In this document: one piece after another, positions 30,501-41,800 of the stretch | Layout: the number at the start of each line of letters is the position of its first letter | Position numbering within the stretch: the first letter of the stretch is position 1 | NCBI GenBank assembly: GCA_907165275.2 | Contig: OU015651.1 | Coordinates: 15,398,501-15,462,500, forward strand | Reading direction: 5' to 3' | Length of the DNA: 64,000 bases | Source: Zygaena filipendulae | Taxonomy: Eukaryota; Arthropoda; Insecta; Lepidoptera; Zygaenidae | Notes under the pieces: model-generated | The model's input: the letters and a program-made list of their open reading frames with translations, nothing else | The model's database searches: none | What the model was told of the DNA's origin: nothing | Made by a program: the position numbers and the translations under genes

Positions 30501-33500
30501 AAAATTTTTATTAATAAGCCTAATAATATAATATTTGTGGTTTCACTTGCATTTGAACATTTAGTACCACTTTTAGGACTTTTATTGGACGAAGTTACAT
30601 GACCACGTGACATGATGATACGTTCCTTAGCTTTCTATAGTAACGTTAACGATCGCAGATCGTCAACTTGGCTAAGGGGCAAGTCTACTTAGTTAGGCTG
30701 CGCTTTTTGCGGAGTTGTGTATTTTGTGTGTACGTGTATATACAAATGATGGATTTGGTTTCAGACCGGAGGTGGTAGCCATCACGACATGTCATGCCAA
30801 CGTCCCTGAGCCGCAGGTGTACATCAACACGAGGAAGTTTTTGGACCTCACCGACAGAAACGATGTAACAAACTCACCGTGACAGTCACATTCCACTATA
30901 TTTAATTCCCTCCCAGCGAAAGCACAGAAAACCTGTGTTCTTTTTTGACAGCCGTATTGGCGCATTCACCATACTCACCCGCTAATCAAGAGTTTCCGGG
31001 TTCAAATCTCGGTAGGGGTGGACTTTGTGTGATGAACACAGGGTTCACTTTTCAATCTTGTCGTATATCGCGTTTGCTAGGTTTCCACGGCACAAGCTTC
31101 TAGCTTAGTGGGTGATCTGTGTTGTGAAGTGTTGTTATTTTTATTTTAGTTCAATAATAAAAAAAAATATCATCCAAATCGGTGGCGAACTTTTGAAATA
31201 GTGGCTGGAGAGAAAACATCCGGGTCGATTTGAGAACCATTTTTCGGAAGTCACTTAAAAACACCTCCATTTTTATTACCATTTTATTCCCAGCTATTAT
31301 TGAGTATTCCCCAGGGTATGAAAATCCAAATTCTAATTAGTCCGTCAGTTAGAAAATAAAAAAATAATAGACACGTATTTTTTTGCTTTTTCAAATTAAT
31401 GAAAATAAACAGATGAAGCGCATTAAAGTTTAGGGTAGGGGACTCGTGACGTCAATATTCAGTATAAGCTTCATACAAACTGCACTGGGTTGTGACGTTA
31501 TGCGAAATTTCAACTCAATGTATCGCCGTTTTTTTATTAGGTAGGTACGTAAAAGAAGAAAAAATACTTGTCCAATATTTTTTACTAATCTACACAACGA
31601 ACTAAAAAAGAAAAATGTGTCAAGTATAGCCAATTAACGCTATGTACGTAAAATGATAATACAATAATGATTATTTAATTACTTAAAAATTCCTATAGGA
31701 TAATGAGTGTCCATGGCACCGTACGAAGTACCTATGGTTTTTTGTGCATGTAATAAAACTTCCATTGTAATCTCAGCCTTACTATTCTACTGAGGACAGT
31801 TCTGCCTGTCGTATATTGGTATAGAAAACCAATTTGAATTTGATTTAATTACTTATCGATGTGAACTCTTGAACGGTCTGGTAAAAATCTCATTAATGAA
31901 GGTAGTATAGCTAGAGCAGCAGTCAAAAAGATACTTGAGGAGGTGTTCCAAGATATTCTGTTGCCAGCTGTGGCAGCTCTGTGATGATGATGAGGATCGA
32001 TGTCTTCAGGTACCAATATTCCGCGGCAGCAATCAATCGCTGGTGAAGGGCACTCCGAGCGACTTTTTCTTCGGCCATGACGGTCTCGGTGACCTGCCTG
32101 AGGAGCAGCACCAAAACCACCACCACTATACAGCCACGGCAAAGTCGAAGCACGCCGTGTTGGCGCTCATCGATTTAACCAAGAAGTACAAAGGTAGGTA
32201 CTATTATTATTATCTTTTAAACTTGGTCAATTAGGAACTTACGAGGTTATCAAAATCAAAATTCGAATTAGTGCGTCAGTTTGAAAATAAAAAAATAATA
32301 GACACGTATTTTTTGCTTTTTCAAATTAATGAAAATAAACGTATAGATCTTTGCGCGGTGGTGGATGAGCAATACACCCAACAACCCTCAAACTCTGTGC
32401 GGGGGAGATTCGTTAAAATATCACCATAGGAAAAAGATAAAGGTATTAAGAAAGCCTGACCTTCTATCCAGGATCTATGCTGCATCCGTCAGAAGAGATG
32501 AATCACCTAATACGTTGTTCTGTGAGCAGTTCCCTGGCCTTGCTGGCGCGCCTCTTCTCGGCCGACCGGGTCACAACTCCCACTCGGTGTAGATATTCTG
32601 TTTCTCTTCGACAGATGACTTATGGCGGGTGCGGTTAATATTATTGCGATAAAACGATTGTAATTCGGTAACAAAGCGGCGTCGTGATCAACGAATCCAA
32701 CTAGCGTAGTGGACGTGACCAGTAGTGCGGAGCGGTGATTTTATACTGACGTGATAAGTGGATGCAGCAAAAATACTAACTTAAAAGAGGGTAGTTAGAG
32801 ATTAATAAACGGTTGAGACATAATGCCAAGTACCTGCGGTATTGGCGTGAACAGTAGATGAAGCGCATTAAAGTTTAGGGTGGGGGACTCGTGACGTCAA
32901 TATTCAGTATAAGCCCCGTACAAACTGCACCTGGTTGTGACGTCACGCGAAATTTCAACTCAATGTATCGCCGTTAGTTTTTGATTATGTAAAAAAAGAA
33001 AAAATACTTGTCCAATATTTATTAATAATCTACACGACGGACTAAAAAAAAATTTTTTCGAGTAGCCAATTGGTGTACAGATTTTGCCGTGTTTCGGCAC
33101 TTGAAATGTTTATAATATGGGACAAAAGATCCCCATTATACTTCCTAAAAACCTTGGAGATGAAGGCTATTGTGCGGTGATGGGGTAGAATTCTCAAGTC
33201 TTGGTTTTGGATAGTCTATCGTAATATAGAGGTATACCACAGTAAATGAAACAATGGTAAATGAAATGGGTATTGAAAGTTCATTAGTTCACTCGAAAAC
33301 CAATCAATCGATTGGTCAACTTTAATTTTCTATAGGGCCTAATTAAATGCAACATTAAAGTTGACCAAATCTCCTGGAGGTCCAATCCAGAGATTATTGA
33401 TTTGAAACAAAAAAGAAAAACTAAAAGCTTAGTTGAGGCATAATATCTTTGACTTTCTTGTAAAATTGAACGACACTTTTAAGGCTGCGACTGAGTCTGA

Positions 33501-36500
33501 GCCGATAGGTAAGTATTATTTAGCATTCTTTATGTTATGTGTCGTTACATACATACCTATATCGAATAAATGGGTGTAGTTTGCTCATCGTGCGAGTGTT
33601 GAAGCGTAAAGAATTGATAACCAAAACTGAATAATGTGTAATGCAAATAGGTAGGTAACCGGTTGAGTTGGCGCGCCAACCACCTGAGATAATATGTATA
33701 ATAAATTGTTGCTAAGTTTATACAGCAATAGTTACGAGAATTTTAGTAGAGCTAATTTTGATAACCTACAATTATATGAGACTAGCTGTTCCGTGCGGTT
33801 TCATCCGCGTTCACTTTGGAGTTCCCGTTGGAATTCCGGGACAAAACTACCCTATGTCCTTCTCTGCACCCCTGACAATGTGTAGGTATTATGCAAAAAA
33901 AACTGACATATTATATACCTAAACCTCCCTCGTGAATTCTATTGTAATAACCGCATGAAAATCTGTTCAGTAGTTCTTGAGTTTATCGTGGACAGACAGA
34001 CAGACAAGGCGGTGGGATTTGTAATGTAATATCAGTCAGCCTATTATCATCCGCTTCAACCAACCTTCTAATGACTACAGATACTAAACTGATCACTATT
34101 ATTAAAATTAAAAAAAAATTGACATAATTTTTTTAATTTTCTCACCTAGCCAAAAGGTTGACTGTTACAGAATCCCTTAGGCATTAAGTACGCCTTTATA
34201 CGATAAAAGTGCAATAAATTTCTTTGAATAAATTAATAACTAATATGAGAAAACAATATTTCTATTTACATTAATTAAAATAATATATTTAAATTTCCAT
34301 TTGTCATAATTATGACCTACAGGAAGTTGATTAACCGTAGAATTACGTCGGTTATTCACGTTTCAGACAATTTGACCATAGTGGCGCTGGGTGCCCTGAC
34401 GAACATTGCGCTGGCCATCCGTCTCGACCCTACTTTCATCAGCAGACTGGGACATCTGTACATAGGAGCTGGCAACCTTTACGGCGAGTATTCATGAATC
34501 TACATTTATTTCCAAACAACCACTAGTAACATTAATGTACAAATACTACGGCGTTGTTTAAATATTTACCGATAGATGGTGCTGGTATAGGCAACTATGG
34601 TATGTATGTATGTTTTCAGTTTGCTGTACAGTTTCGTTAGGAGTTTTGGCATAGCGTAGAAGGCTACGCTATTACACAACTTGGTACCTTGGTACCTGTA
34701 CCAAAAGTTTAGAAAAATAAATGTTCTTATAGAGCTTATCTATTAAATTACAATACCATGTTACAATATATTTGATAACTATCACTTTGCTTAGTTCTAA
34801 AAATAATAATAATTAAATTTTAAATTTATCTTCGTTTTTAACTATAACAAAAACAGAGTCTTTGTTTCAATAGAAACCAAAAGCAATCCACTGCATTATG
34901 TTTGTGACACCTTTACTTCGTAAGCGATACCAGTAAGCCTCAGAGTAATAAATATACTACGTAAAATTAATGAAATTAAATAATGAAATGCCCTTTCACT
35001 CCGAACAGGGGACGCAGAGCATTCTAAGACGGCAGAATTCAACGCACTCAATGATGTCGAAGCTTATTACGTGGTCGCAGAGAACGCGACCCCGGACAAA
35101 GTGACAGTTGTCCCTTTCTCGCAAGTTCGCATCTCGCTCAACGTCAGCCTTGTGAGTGACGCACACTGATTCAGTCCATACAAGCAAACCGACTCCTCAC
35201 TACCCCCTGGCAGCTTGTGTGCACACGTGCAGATTTGCACCCAAAGTTATATCAGCAGGTTGTCTCGAGAGAACCAATTGCTTGCTTAGGGTAAACAAAA
35301 TGGTTGCTGTCTGACAGTTAGACACGAAGTATCTGTGGTCAGTATCCCTTTAGAAAACGCAGAAAGCTGAAGTATCCAAAAGCATCATATTTAAGAAAGG
35401 CCTCCAGACTAGAGTCGCCTGTTTGGATTCTATAAGGGATTTATTTGGATTTTATATCCACATTGATCCCCTTATCAAAAATGATCCAAACATTCAGACT
35501 ACGCTTTAACTCTTCAGGATTGGCGTATCAACGTGTTGGGCAGCATACCAACGGAAATAATGAAGACTCAGACTATGTACGAGCGGCTGGCGCTGCAGAA
35601 GGAGTCCACTTGGGCTTTCCTAGACCCCGCCACCATGGCAATGGTTCTAGACAAGAACGTTATAGATCAAGTCGTGCTTTCTAACAATAGTATTATATTG
35701 GAAGGTAAGTGACGCAACGTGCACGCTACCTAACATTTTCAGGGTCTGACTACTGAACCGATCGTCACGAAATTTTGCATACACGTTGTCAGAGGTACAG
35801 AGAAGGACATAGGTAGCGTACAGCTAGTTTTGAGTAAATCTTAAAACTTATAGGGGATCCTAAGGAATCGCTTCAAACACCGCAGTGCACAAGTAAAACT
35901 TTACTGTTTTAAATAGTTTGTTTGATCGTAGAGATTATCGGTGGAATACGAACTGGTTTTAAAAATTATTTCTCTTATAGGAAACAGTTTCACAGAATAA
36001 AATACTTTTATCTCGGAGCAAAAAGTTCTCGATAGAAGTTAATTACTAAATAATTATTATAATCGAGACATATTATCGTCATGATAACAAATGTTCTACT
36101 TAGTGTGACCTTGCAGTGATATAGATATTTTATACAAGACTAACTATTCTCAGCGGATTTTCACCCGCGTTAATTTAAGAGTTAATTCCGGGACAACTAT
36201 GTCTTTTTCTAAAAAGTACCCTATATCCTTTATGGTACCCCTGACACCACGCAGGTATGCAAATTATGATAATGATCGGTTGAGTACCTAGTTAAGGCGT
36301 GAAAACGAAACAGACAAACAGAAAAAAGAATTAGTACTTAATTTTGCATTTATTTATAGTTATAGATTAGGGCAAAGGGCATGTTGAGGTTAATTAATAA
36401 TTATAATGATGTATGGTTATGTTAAAGGTGAGAGAAGGGGCATCAATACGAACGACTGGAGTGACCCGAAAAAAGCTAATGTGAGGCTAATATACTCCGC

Positions 36501-36561
36501 ACATGAAGAAGCCTACAAGAAGTTGCTGCTGTCATTGTTTTCAGCGGAGATTGTCTCATGA
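24536..36561 (+). CDS. Nucleoside hydrolase A (IU-NH family), 9 exons, secreted
   Basis: Predicted to split nucleosides into base and ribose outside the cell. Exons: 24536-24587, 28416-28455, 30055-30162, 30765-30864, 32010-32193, 34367-34483, 35009-35151, 35518-35704, 36428-36561; 1065 nt, 354 aa, all phases continuous. Residues 1-17 form a hydrophobic signal peptide. Calcium/ribose site DHDGGADD at 44-51; Asn79 in the strand that usually holds the substrate Asn; VPIFRG at 101; GHDGLGD at 122-128; LGALTN near 169-174; EFN at 210-212; late active-site Asp284 in FLDP. In the protozoal enzyme His precedes this last Asp; here it is Leu283. The intron after 34483 needs a GC donor. AATAAA at 36620 may serve polyadenylation. 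The family assignment is firm; the substrate is unknown. Confidence 0.9.
24613..24874. mobile_element. Inverted pair of Helitron-like 3' ends
   Basis: CTAGCTTTGCCCCGCGGTTT at the left and AAACCGCGGGGCACAGC at the right are reverse-complementary hairpin ends facing outwards. It begins 25 bp into intron 1 of nucleoside hydrolase A. Confidence 0.6.
25088..25265 (-). mobile_element. SINE family 1, diverged partial copy
   Basis: Reverse complement of the SINE body: 'GGGAACTGGCTTTCAAGTG' and 'GGTTTCCTCAGGATGTTT' are recognisable against 23626-23981. Confidence 0.55.
25444..25944 (+). mobile_element. Helitron-like element (GGAT subfamily) with nested SINE 2
   Basis: It starts TCCTACTAATATTATAAACG and ends with the intact hairpin and CTAG. 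The GGAT repeat is interrupted at about 25508 by a reverse-oriented SINE and resumes at about 25778 (ATGGATGGATATTTG). Confidence 0.7.
25510..25780 (-). mobile_element. tRNA-derived SINE, family 2 (reverse)
   Basis: The reverse complement holds a B-box-like GAGTTCGATTCCCGG. Its body ('AAAGTCCACC', 'GTGTTCATCACAC') is shared with the plus-strand copy at 30950. An AT-rich stretch interrupts the middle. Confidence 0.6.
26300..26819 (+). mobile_element. Helitron-like element with nested SINE 1
   Basis: TCCTTACTAATATTATAAATGCGAAAG at the start and AAACCGCGGGG...CTAG at the end frame a 5'-truncated SINE inserted next to 'GAAAGT', about 27 bp from the Helitron end. Confidence 0.7.
26328..26664 (+). 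mobile_element. tRNA-derived SINE, family 1 (5'-truncated)
   Basis: Lacks the A box and starts at TGCGTTCGGATCAAACG. The B box is at 26359-26368 and the A-rich tail is kept. Close to the 23626 copy over its whole length. Confidence 0.75.
26846..27333 (-). mobile_element. Three tandem Helitron-like fragments
   Basis: Blocks starting near 26846, 26955 and 27127 each carry 'TTTCGGAGTTCC' and 'CCTTCTCTGTACCCCTG', all in the same orientation. The last ends in a doubled TTATAATATTAGTAAGGAT. Confidence 0.6.
27838..28170 (+). mobile_element. CRE-bearing ~330-bp MITE-like element (copy 4)
   Basis: Lies in intron 1 of nucleoside hydrolase A. The left CRE has decayed to GTGACGTGCAG, while the right TTGACGTCACG is intact. 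Confidence 0.65.
28456..29379. other. Intron 2 of nucleoside hydrolase A, AT-rich, nothing recognised
   Basis: No transposon ends or coding signals were recognised here. A decayed Helitron 3' end follows at about 29390-29470, with the usual hairpin and CTAG. Confidence 0.4.
29755..29962 (+). mobile_element. Helitron-like element
   Basis: Ends in hairpin GGGTGAAACCGCGG and CTGCTAG, followed by T. The end is 92 bp before exon 3 (30055) of nucleoside hydrolase A. Part of the 'TACCCCATGTCC' block is duplicated in inverted form. Confidence 0.6.
30950..31165 (+). mobile_element. tRNA-derived SINE, family 2
   Basis: B box GGTTCAAATC at 30999-31008, then the body with 'GATGAACACAGGG' and 'GGTGATCTGTGTTGTGAAG' and a T/A-rich tail. 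The tail section recurs near 60030-60095. Confidence 0.65.
31305..31640 (-). mobile_element. CRE-bearing ~330-bp MITE-like element (copy 5)
   Basis: In intron 4 of nucleoside hydrolase A. CGTGACGTCAAT keeps one CRE; the second has decayed to TGTGACGTTAT. Confidence 0.65.
32245..33073 (-). mobile_element. CRE-bearing MITE-like element (copy 6), interrupted
   Basis: The left part stops after 'GAAAATAAAC' at 32340 and the right part resumes at 32855 with 'GATGAAGCGCATTAAAG'. Copy 5 has these joined. Both CRE palindromes are intact in the right part (near 32893 and 32938). Confidence 0.7.
32349..32854. mobile_element. Unclassified 506-bp insertion
   Basis: Found by comparing copies 5 and 6 of the surrounding repeat. 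It is flanked by TAGAT on both sides (32344-32348 and 32855-32859), a plausible 5-bp target duplication. It is more GC-rich than its host and has an AATAAA near its right end. A solo LTR is one possibility, but the ends are not clearly TG...CA. Confidence 0.55.
33782..34015 (-). mobile_element. Helitron-like element
   Basis: CTAGCTGTTCCGTGCGGTTT start, then a body switching to the 'AACCTCCCTCGTGAATTC...ACAGACAGACAGACAAG' subfamily. It lies in intron 5 of nucleoside hydrolase A. Confidence 0.6.
36145..36368 (-). mobile_element. Helitron-like element, decayed
   Basis: Carries 'TTCACCCGCGTTAATTT', 'CCCTGACACC' and 'GTTAAGGCGTGAAAACG'. Both termini are worn. It lies in the last intron of nucleoside hydrolase A, 60 bp before exon 9. 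Confidence 0.5.
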
Positions 36562-36640
36562 AACTAGTCAAAACTTTATCATTGTGCTACATGTTTACAA
36601 TACACTTATACTGCCTTAAAATAAATTAAATGGATGAATA

Positions 36641-36967
36641 ATGGGTGCTGACTAATTTTTATTTTTTAGTCTGTCTTGTAGATTATTAAAAAATATTGGA
36701 CACGTATTTTTTCTTTTTTTACGTAATCAAAAAATAACGGCGATATATTGAGTTGAAATTTCGCGTGACGTCACTATTCGGACAGTTTGTATGGCGGTTT
36801 TAGCGGTTAGTGACGTCACGACCCCCTCACCCTAAACTTTAATGCGCTTTATCTCTGTATATTTTAATTTATTTAAAAAAAGCAAAAAATACGTGTCTAT
36901 TGTTTTTAATTTTCTAACTGACGGACTAATTAGAATTTTGATTTTCAAAAGTAGTCCACATCCCAAT
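36641..36967 (+). mobile_element. CRE-bearing ~330-bp MITE-like element (copy 7)
   Basis: Begins 80 bp after the stop codon of nucleoside hydrolase A. Two intact palindromes, GTGACGTCACT and GTGACGTCACG, about 50 bp apart. Confidence 0.7.
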
Positions 36968-37144
36968 TGTTTTCTTACTATGCTGCCTGTACTTCCTAAA
37001 GTATCTTCATTGGACACTGCATGGACAGTTAGGCACTATCGCACGCGCCATAATATGGTCCTAACTTCGCGAAACTCGTATAGGTATTCAATATAATACT
37101 TTTATTCTTACATCATTTTGTTTTAATACACATTTATGATATTA

Positions 37145-37340
37145 CTAGTTGTGCCCCGCGGTTTCACCCGCGTTAATTTCAGAGTTATGTGTTAATCTGC
37201 TGTATAAGCTATATTATTGTAAAGTTTCATTTAAATAAATCCAGTAGTTTTTTCGTGAAAGAGTAACAAACATCCATCCATCCATCCATCCATCCATCCA
37301 TCCATCTATCCATCCATCCATCCTTACTACTATAGTAGGA
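37145..37340 (-). mobile_element. Helitron-like element with (CATC)n
   Basis: CTAGTTGTGCCCCGCGGTTT to TATAGTAGGA, with about 14 CATC units between. It ends 80 bp upstream of BEL-2. Confidence 0.7.
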
Positions 37341-37420
37341 TAATAGGATGCTCTAGGCACATATTAAACAAGGAAAATAAATGTTTTTAAAATTGCTGCT
37401 GCACTAAACATGTTTATAGT

Positions 37421-38047
37421 TGTTTGGGCTATTTATAAATCTGGACATTGGCAACCCGGTATTTAAATTTCGCGCCTATGCCATCCATGGGTGGACTGAA
37501 CGCTCGACCAATCGGCGCGGGCGCGGTAGTTCCCCACATCATGATGGCGGCGTTGCATTCGTTTTTTGGCTCATGCTTGCGCCGGCTGAGCCAACGAGTG
37601 TGTTCCCGACTGTGTATTGAGGTGTACGTGCTGCTCTGCGTTAGCTTCGCTCGCGAGTGCCGGACTTTGGAGTGACCCTTTGGTGTTTGCTTTCAATCCT
37701 CGAATACACAGCTTTTTATGGACGCATGCCCACCGCACGCTTGGTGAACTATTTATTTAAGTTGTGTGGTGCTTTAAATTTGGTGAACAAGCGCGACGAG
37801 AGTCGCCTGTGTGGCACGCTTGGACACTGCTTTGTCGCCATTTTGTACGCTTGTCCGCGGCTTCCGCCGTAGAAGCTTGCGGCGTGAACGCACATTGAAG
37901 AAGACCACCTGGGAGCCGATCATTTGGTGTCAGTCAAGTAAGTCCGCCTTGCATTTGGTTATAGGTTTCGGAATTTATTTGCTGGTTGCCAATACTGGGT
38001 GCTTACATACCTACCGGTTCTCCAGGCCTTCAGAAGGCGCGTTCACA
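37421..38047 (+). repeat. BEL-2 5' LTR
   Basis: Starts TGTTTGGGCTATTTATAAAT and ends GGCGCGTTCACA. The GC-rich middle gives chance frames of 60-90 codons, present in both LTRs. Confidence 0.95.
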
Positions 38048-38057
38048 TCTTTTTATT

Positions 38058-38072
38058 TGGTCCTTCGAACCG
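38058..38072 (+). promoter_or_regulatory. BEL-2 primer-binding site (tRNA-Tyr-like)
   Basis: TGGTCCTTCGAACCG lies 10 nt after the LTR. It matches the complement of the insect tRNA-Tyr 3' end (as I recall the fly sequence) at 14 of 15 positions. Confidence 0.65.
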
Positions 38073-38895
38073 AAGCCCAGGGTTAGGATAGTCCAGAACT
38101 GCTCATCCGCTGGTTAAAGTACATTAATTTTATTAGTGGTCCAACGGATTGACCAGTAAAGTTGTCCTATTCTATGGTAGTTTCACTTACTTAATACCTA
38201 CCTACTTGGTTAGGTTATTGAAATTATAAACTTAAGTGTGTTGTACATTACCAAATTAGTTAAGATTTAGTGAATTCGTTTCTTATATCTCAATCGCGAG
38301 TGTCATAGGTGTACCATATTTGTGTCACTTTATATACCATTACTAGGTTTATTGAAACTCATAGGATGTGTTATGTAATAGTGTACCATTATTAGTGTCA
38401 CATTATACCAAGCTATGAGTATAGAATCTGTTTCCTGAATTCTACACTGGTGTATTTACATACTTTTAGTAATACATAACTTTAATTGAGATTGATTATT
38501 AAGGTAGATACCTACCTCAGTCCATAGATTATTAAAATACCTAAATTACCTACCTATTTGTTCAATTTTGCAAAGTCATTGGGTAAATAAACTTAATTTT
38601 AATTGGTAGTAATTGTTAGGGTCATTGAAATCATACTGCATAGGTATTATTCTTGTGCAGAGTACATATTATATACCTACTTAAAATAACTACAAATTTA
38701 ATTTGTGGTATTTAGTTTGTTTAGTAATTTCTTAAACCAAATTAAAATAGTTTAACTAAATTGATTTTGTTTAAGAATAATTTAAAATAAAGCAAAATAA
38801 GTTTAAATTATTTTTCCAATAAGGAGTAGGTAGAAGTTAATTCTCTTTGAATACAATAAGATACTTGTATTAAGTTCCTAATAAAGTAATTTATA
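38073..38895 (+). other. BEL-2 leader, AT-rich
   Basis: Untranslated stretch between primer site and Gag. No frame with domain content. Unlike the 290-bp leader of BEL-1 it is long and contains many TAGGTA words. Confidence 0.6.
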
Positions 38896-41800
38896 ATGCC
38901 TTTAATGGAAGAAAAGATGGTTTCTCCTAAAATTAAGATTTTAGAGGCCCGGCAGAGTTCTTATTTTGCTAGATTGCAATCTATTTATGATGCATCTCAG
39001 CGTATTAAAACTTCTACTGATAAGGAGTTGTTTCTGGCTTCTGCTACTAATATTGTATCGCTCCGGAAAGAATTTAATTTGGTTGTTGAAGAGTTAAATT
39101 TGGCTAAGATGGAAGCGGATCCAAAGTTCACTCCAAGTTTTGGGGTTTGGCAGTCATTTGATGAATTGTTTTCTCAAGTTCAACATGTAGTAGATACGTT
39201 CAATGGGAAACAGTCTGGTGAAACTAAACCGACTTTGACCCCTGCAAAGTTGAAGCTGCCACCAATTGAACTTCCAAAATTTAATGGTGATTCCAAATTA
39301 TGGCCTACCTTTTTTGAGTGTTTTAATAACACAATTCATAACAATTTAAAACTTAGTAATTCAGAAAAAATTTATTACCTTTCTAGTTTATTAGAGGGTA
39401 GGGCATTGGCTTCTATAAGTGGTTTACTTCCTACTGGCGATAATTATCATGTCATATATGATACTTTAGTGGAAAAGTATCAAGATGTCCGTTCGTTAGG
39501 TACTGCCTATTTGGATGTGATGTTTGAATTTAAAAGGATGCAGTCTGCATCCATGGATGGTTTGAACTCTTTTATTGATCAGTTTTCCGTTTCAATTTCG
39601 CCATTTGAAAGATTAAATATTGAAAATAAATTGGATTTTATTTATTTATATCTTGCAATTAAAAAGGTAGACTCAGAGACTGCACGTTTGTTTGAACAGC
39701 ATGTTCGAAGTGAAAACTTACCTACTTATGCTTCTTTTGTTAAATTTGTAAAGGAACAGGCCAAAATAATGGAAAGAACTGGGGTTCAAAGTTCATCTAA
39801 AGTTAATAATAAACCTATTTCTGTACCCAAAGGATTTAAACCTAGTGTTACTAGGCCCGGGTCGTCAAAGGTTACTCAATCTTATGTGACTGCAAATCAA
39901 TCCAATTTATGTAAGTTATGTAATAATAATAACCATAATCAGTTATCTCGGTGTCCGGAATTTCTTAAACAGTCAGCGAGAGAACGGTATAAGGTTGTAA
40001 AAAAATTGAGTGGTTGTGTAAGTTGTTTAAGTTTAAATCATACTTCCCCCACATGTAAGTCGACTAGTGTTTGTAGTCATTGTCATGTTAAAACACACCA
40101 TTCCCTTTTACACTTCCCCGATAATAATGTTATATCTTCATCGACTCCGAGGTCGCAGTCCATCACAACTACTCCGAGGGCCGCCGAAGTGGAGTCTGAT
40201 AGTTCCCAAGTTACGCCGATAGGTGGCGCTAGTAGTACGAACAATAACATAGTTTCACTATGTTCGGTACAGTCAGACAGCGCGATTGGTGTACAGCGGT
40301 TCCAACAACCATCGACGGTGCTTTTAGCTACGGCTCGTGTGCGTGTTGTTGATGCTAGGGGTGGTTCTCACTTATTGCGTTGTTTAATAGATAACGGGTC
40401 ACAGGATCATTTTATAACAAAACAATGTTGCAATAAATTGGCATTAAAATTAAAACCAGTGCCAAGCCCTGTCTCCGTACATGGTTTTGGAGGAACATCA
40501 AATGTTATACAGGGTGTAACAAATTTAATTTTTTTTTCGCGTTTTAATGATAAAATTCCTTATGAAATTCATCCTCTCGTGGTCGATTGTATTACCGACA
40601 AGCTGCCGACTGCTGAAATAGATGTTTCGGTTTTGACGTATCTGTCAAGTGTGTCCTTAGCTGATGACACATTTCATATACCTGGTGACATAGATTTACT
40701 AATTGGAGCGCAACTTTTCGCACAGTTATTACTTCCTGGGCGCGTACAGGGTCCATCACGATTTCCAGTCGCGCTTCAGACGTCGTTAGGATTTGTTGTC
40801 ATGGGCAAGGCACCGATCCATACATCTAATCAACGTCAACGTTCGGTAGCACTCTGCTCTGTGTCAGAGACTCCTATAGATGCTGTGTTACAGAAATTCT
40901 GGGAGTTAGAGGAGTTCTCGTCAAACAAATCCTCAACGCTTAACAAGGAGGAGCAGGAGTGCGAGAATATTTACAATAAAACTACCACACGTGATTCGTC
41001 GGGTAGATATACAGTGGCGTTGCCATTCAAATCAGATCCAGCGTTGCTGGGTAGTTCTCTAGGTACGGCAGAGAGGCGCTTCCTGTCTTTAGAGCGTAAG
41101 CTCCAAGCGGAACCTACTATGCGTACCGCATATGATGACATTGTCAAAGAATATCTTAAGCAAGGATATATCGTTGCTATAAAGGAGAATGGTCAGTCAG
41201 GGGGGTATGTTATACCACATCATGGCGTCGTTCGTCAGGATAAGGTGACTACTAAGGTGAGGATGGTGCTCGATGCTAGCGCCCGCACTGACAGCGGTGT
41301 ATCGTTGAATCAAATATTGCATATAGGTCCGAACTTACAGGCGGATATTTTCTCTCTTCTAGTGGAATTTCGCTTGTTTCCTGTTGCCTGCTGCGCAGAT
41401 GTCAGACAAATGTACCTACAGATAAAGGTTCTTCCGGAACATCATAAGTTTTTACGAATTGTATATCGTTTTCATCCAAATGACGAGCTTACCTTGTTCG
41501 AGTTTCAACGAGTTTGTTTTGGTCTTTCCGCAAGCCCGTATCTCGCTTTGCGTACGATCCAGCAACTCGGTAGGGATGAACAGGTGGCATTTCCAGTGGC
41601 TGCAGATGTAGTGAAAAGAAATGTCTATATGGATGATCTGGTGCAAAGCTGGCTCAAGGTGTCCGATGCAGCAGAGGCGTCGTCTCAGCTGATAGGCATG
41701 TTTAAAGCAGGAGGGTTCGATTTAGTTAAGTGGTCGAGCAATTCCAGCGAGTTATTAACCCACCTACCTGATACACATCTCCATCCTCAGTCGGTCTCTT

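Noticed and set aside
24536..36561. Recent bacterial origin of the nucleoside hydrolase
   Set aside because: Eight introns with phases shared by the paralogue and a eukaryotic signal peptide point to a long-resident insect gene.
37420..38086. Several 60-90 codon frames repeated at 44299-44986
   Set aside because: They are chance frames in the GC-rich BEL-2 LTRs.
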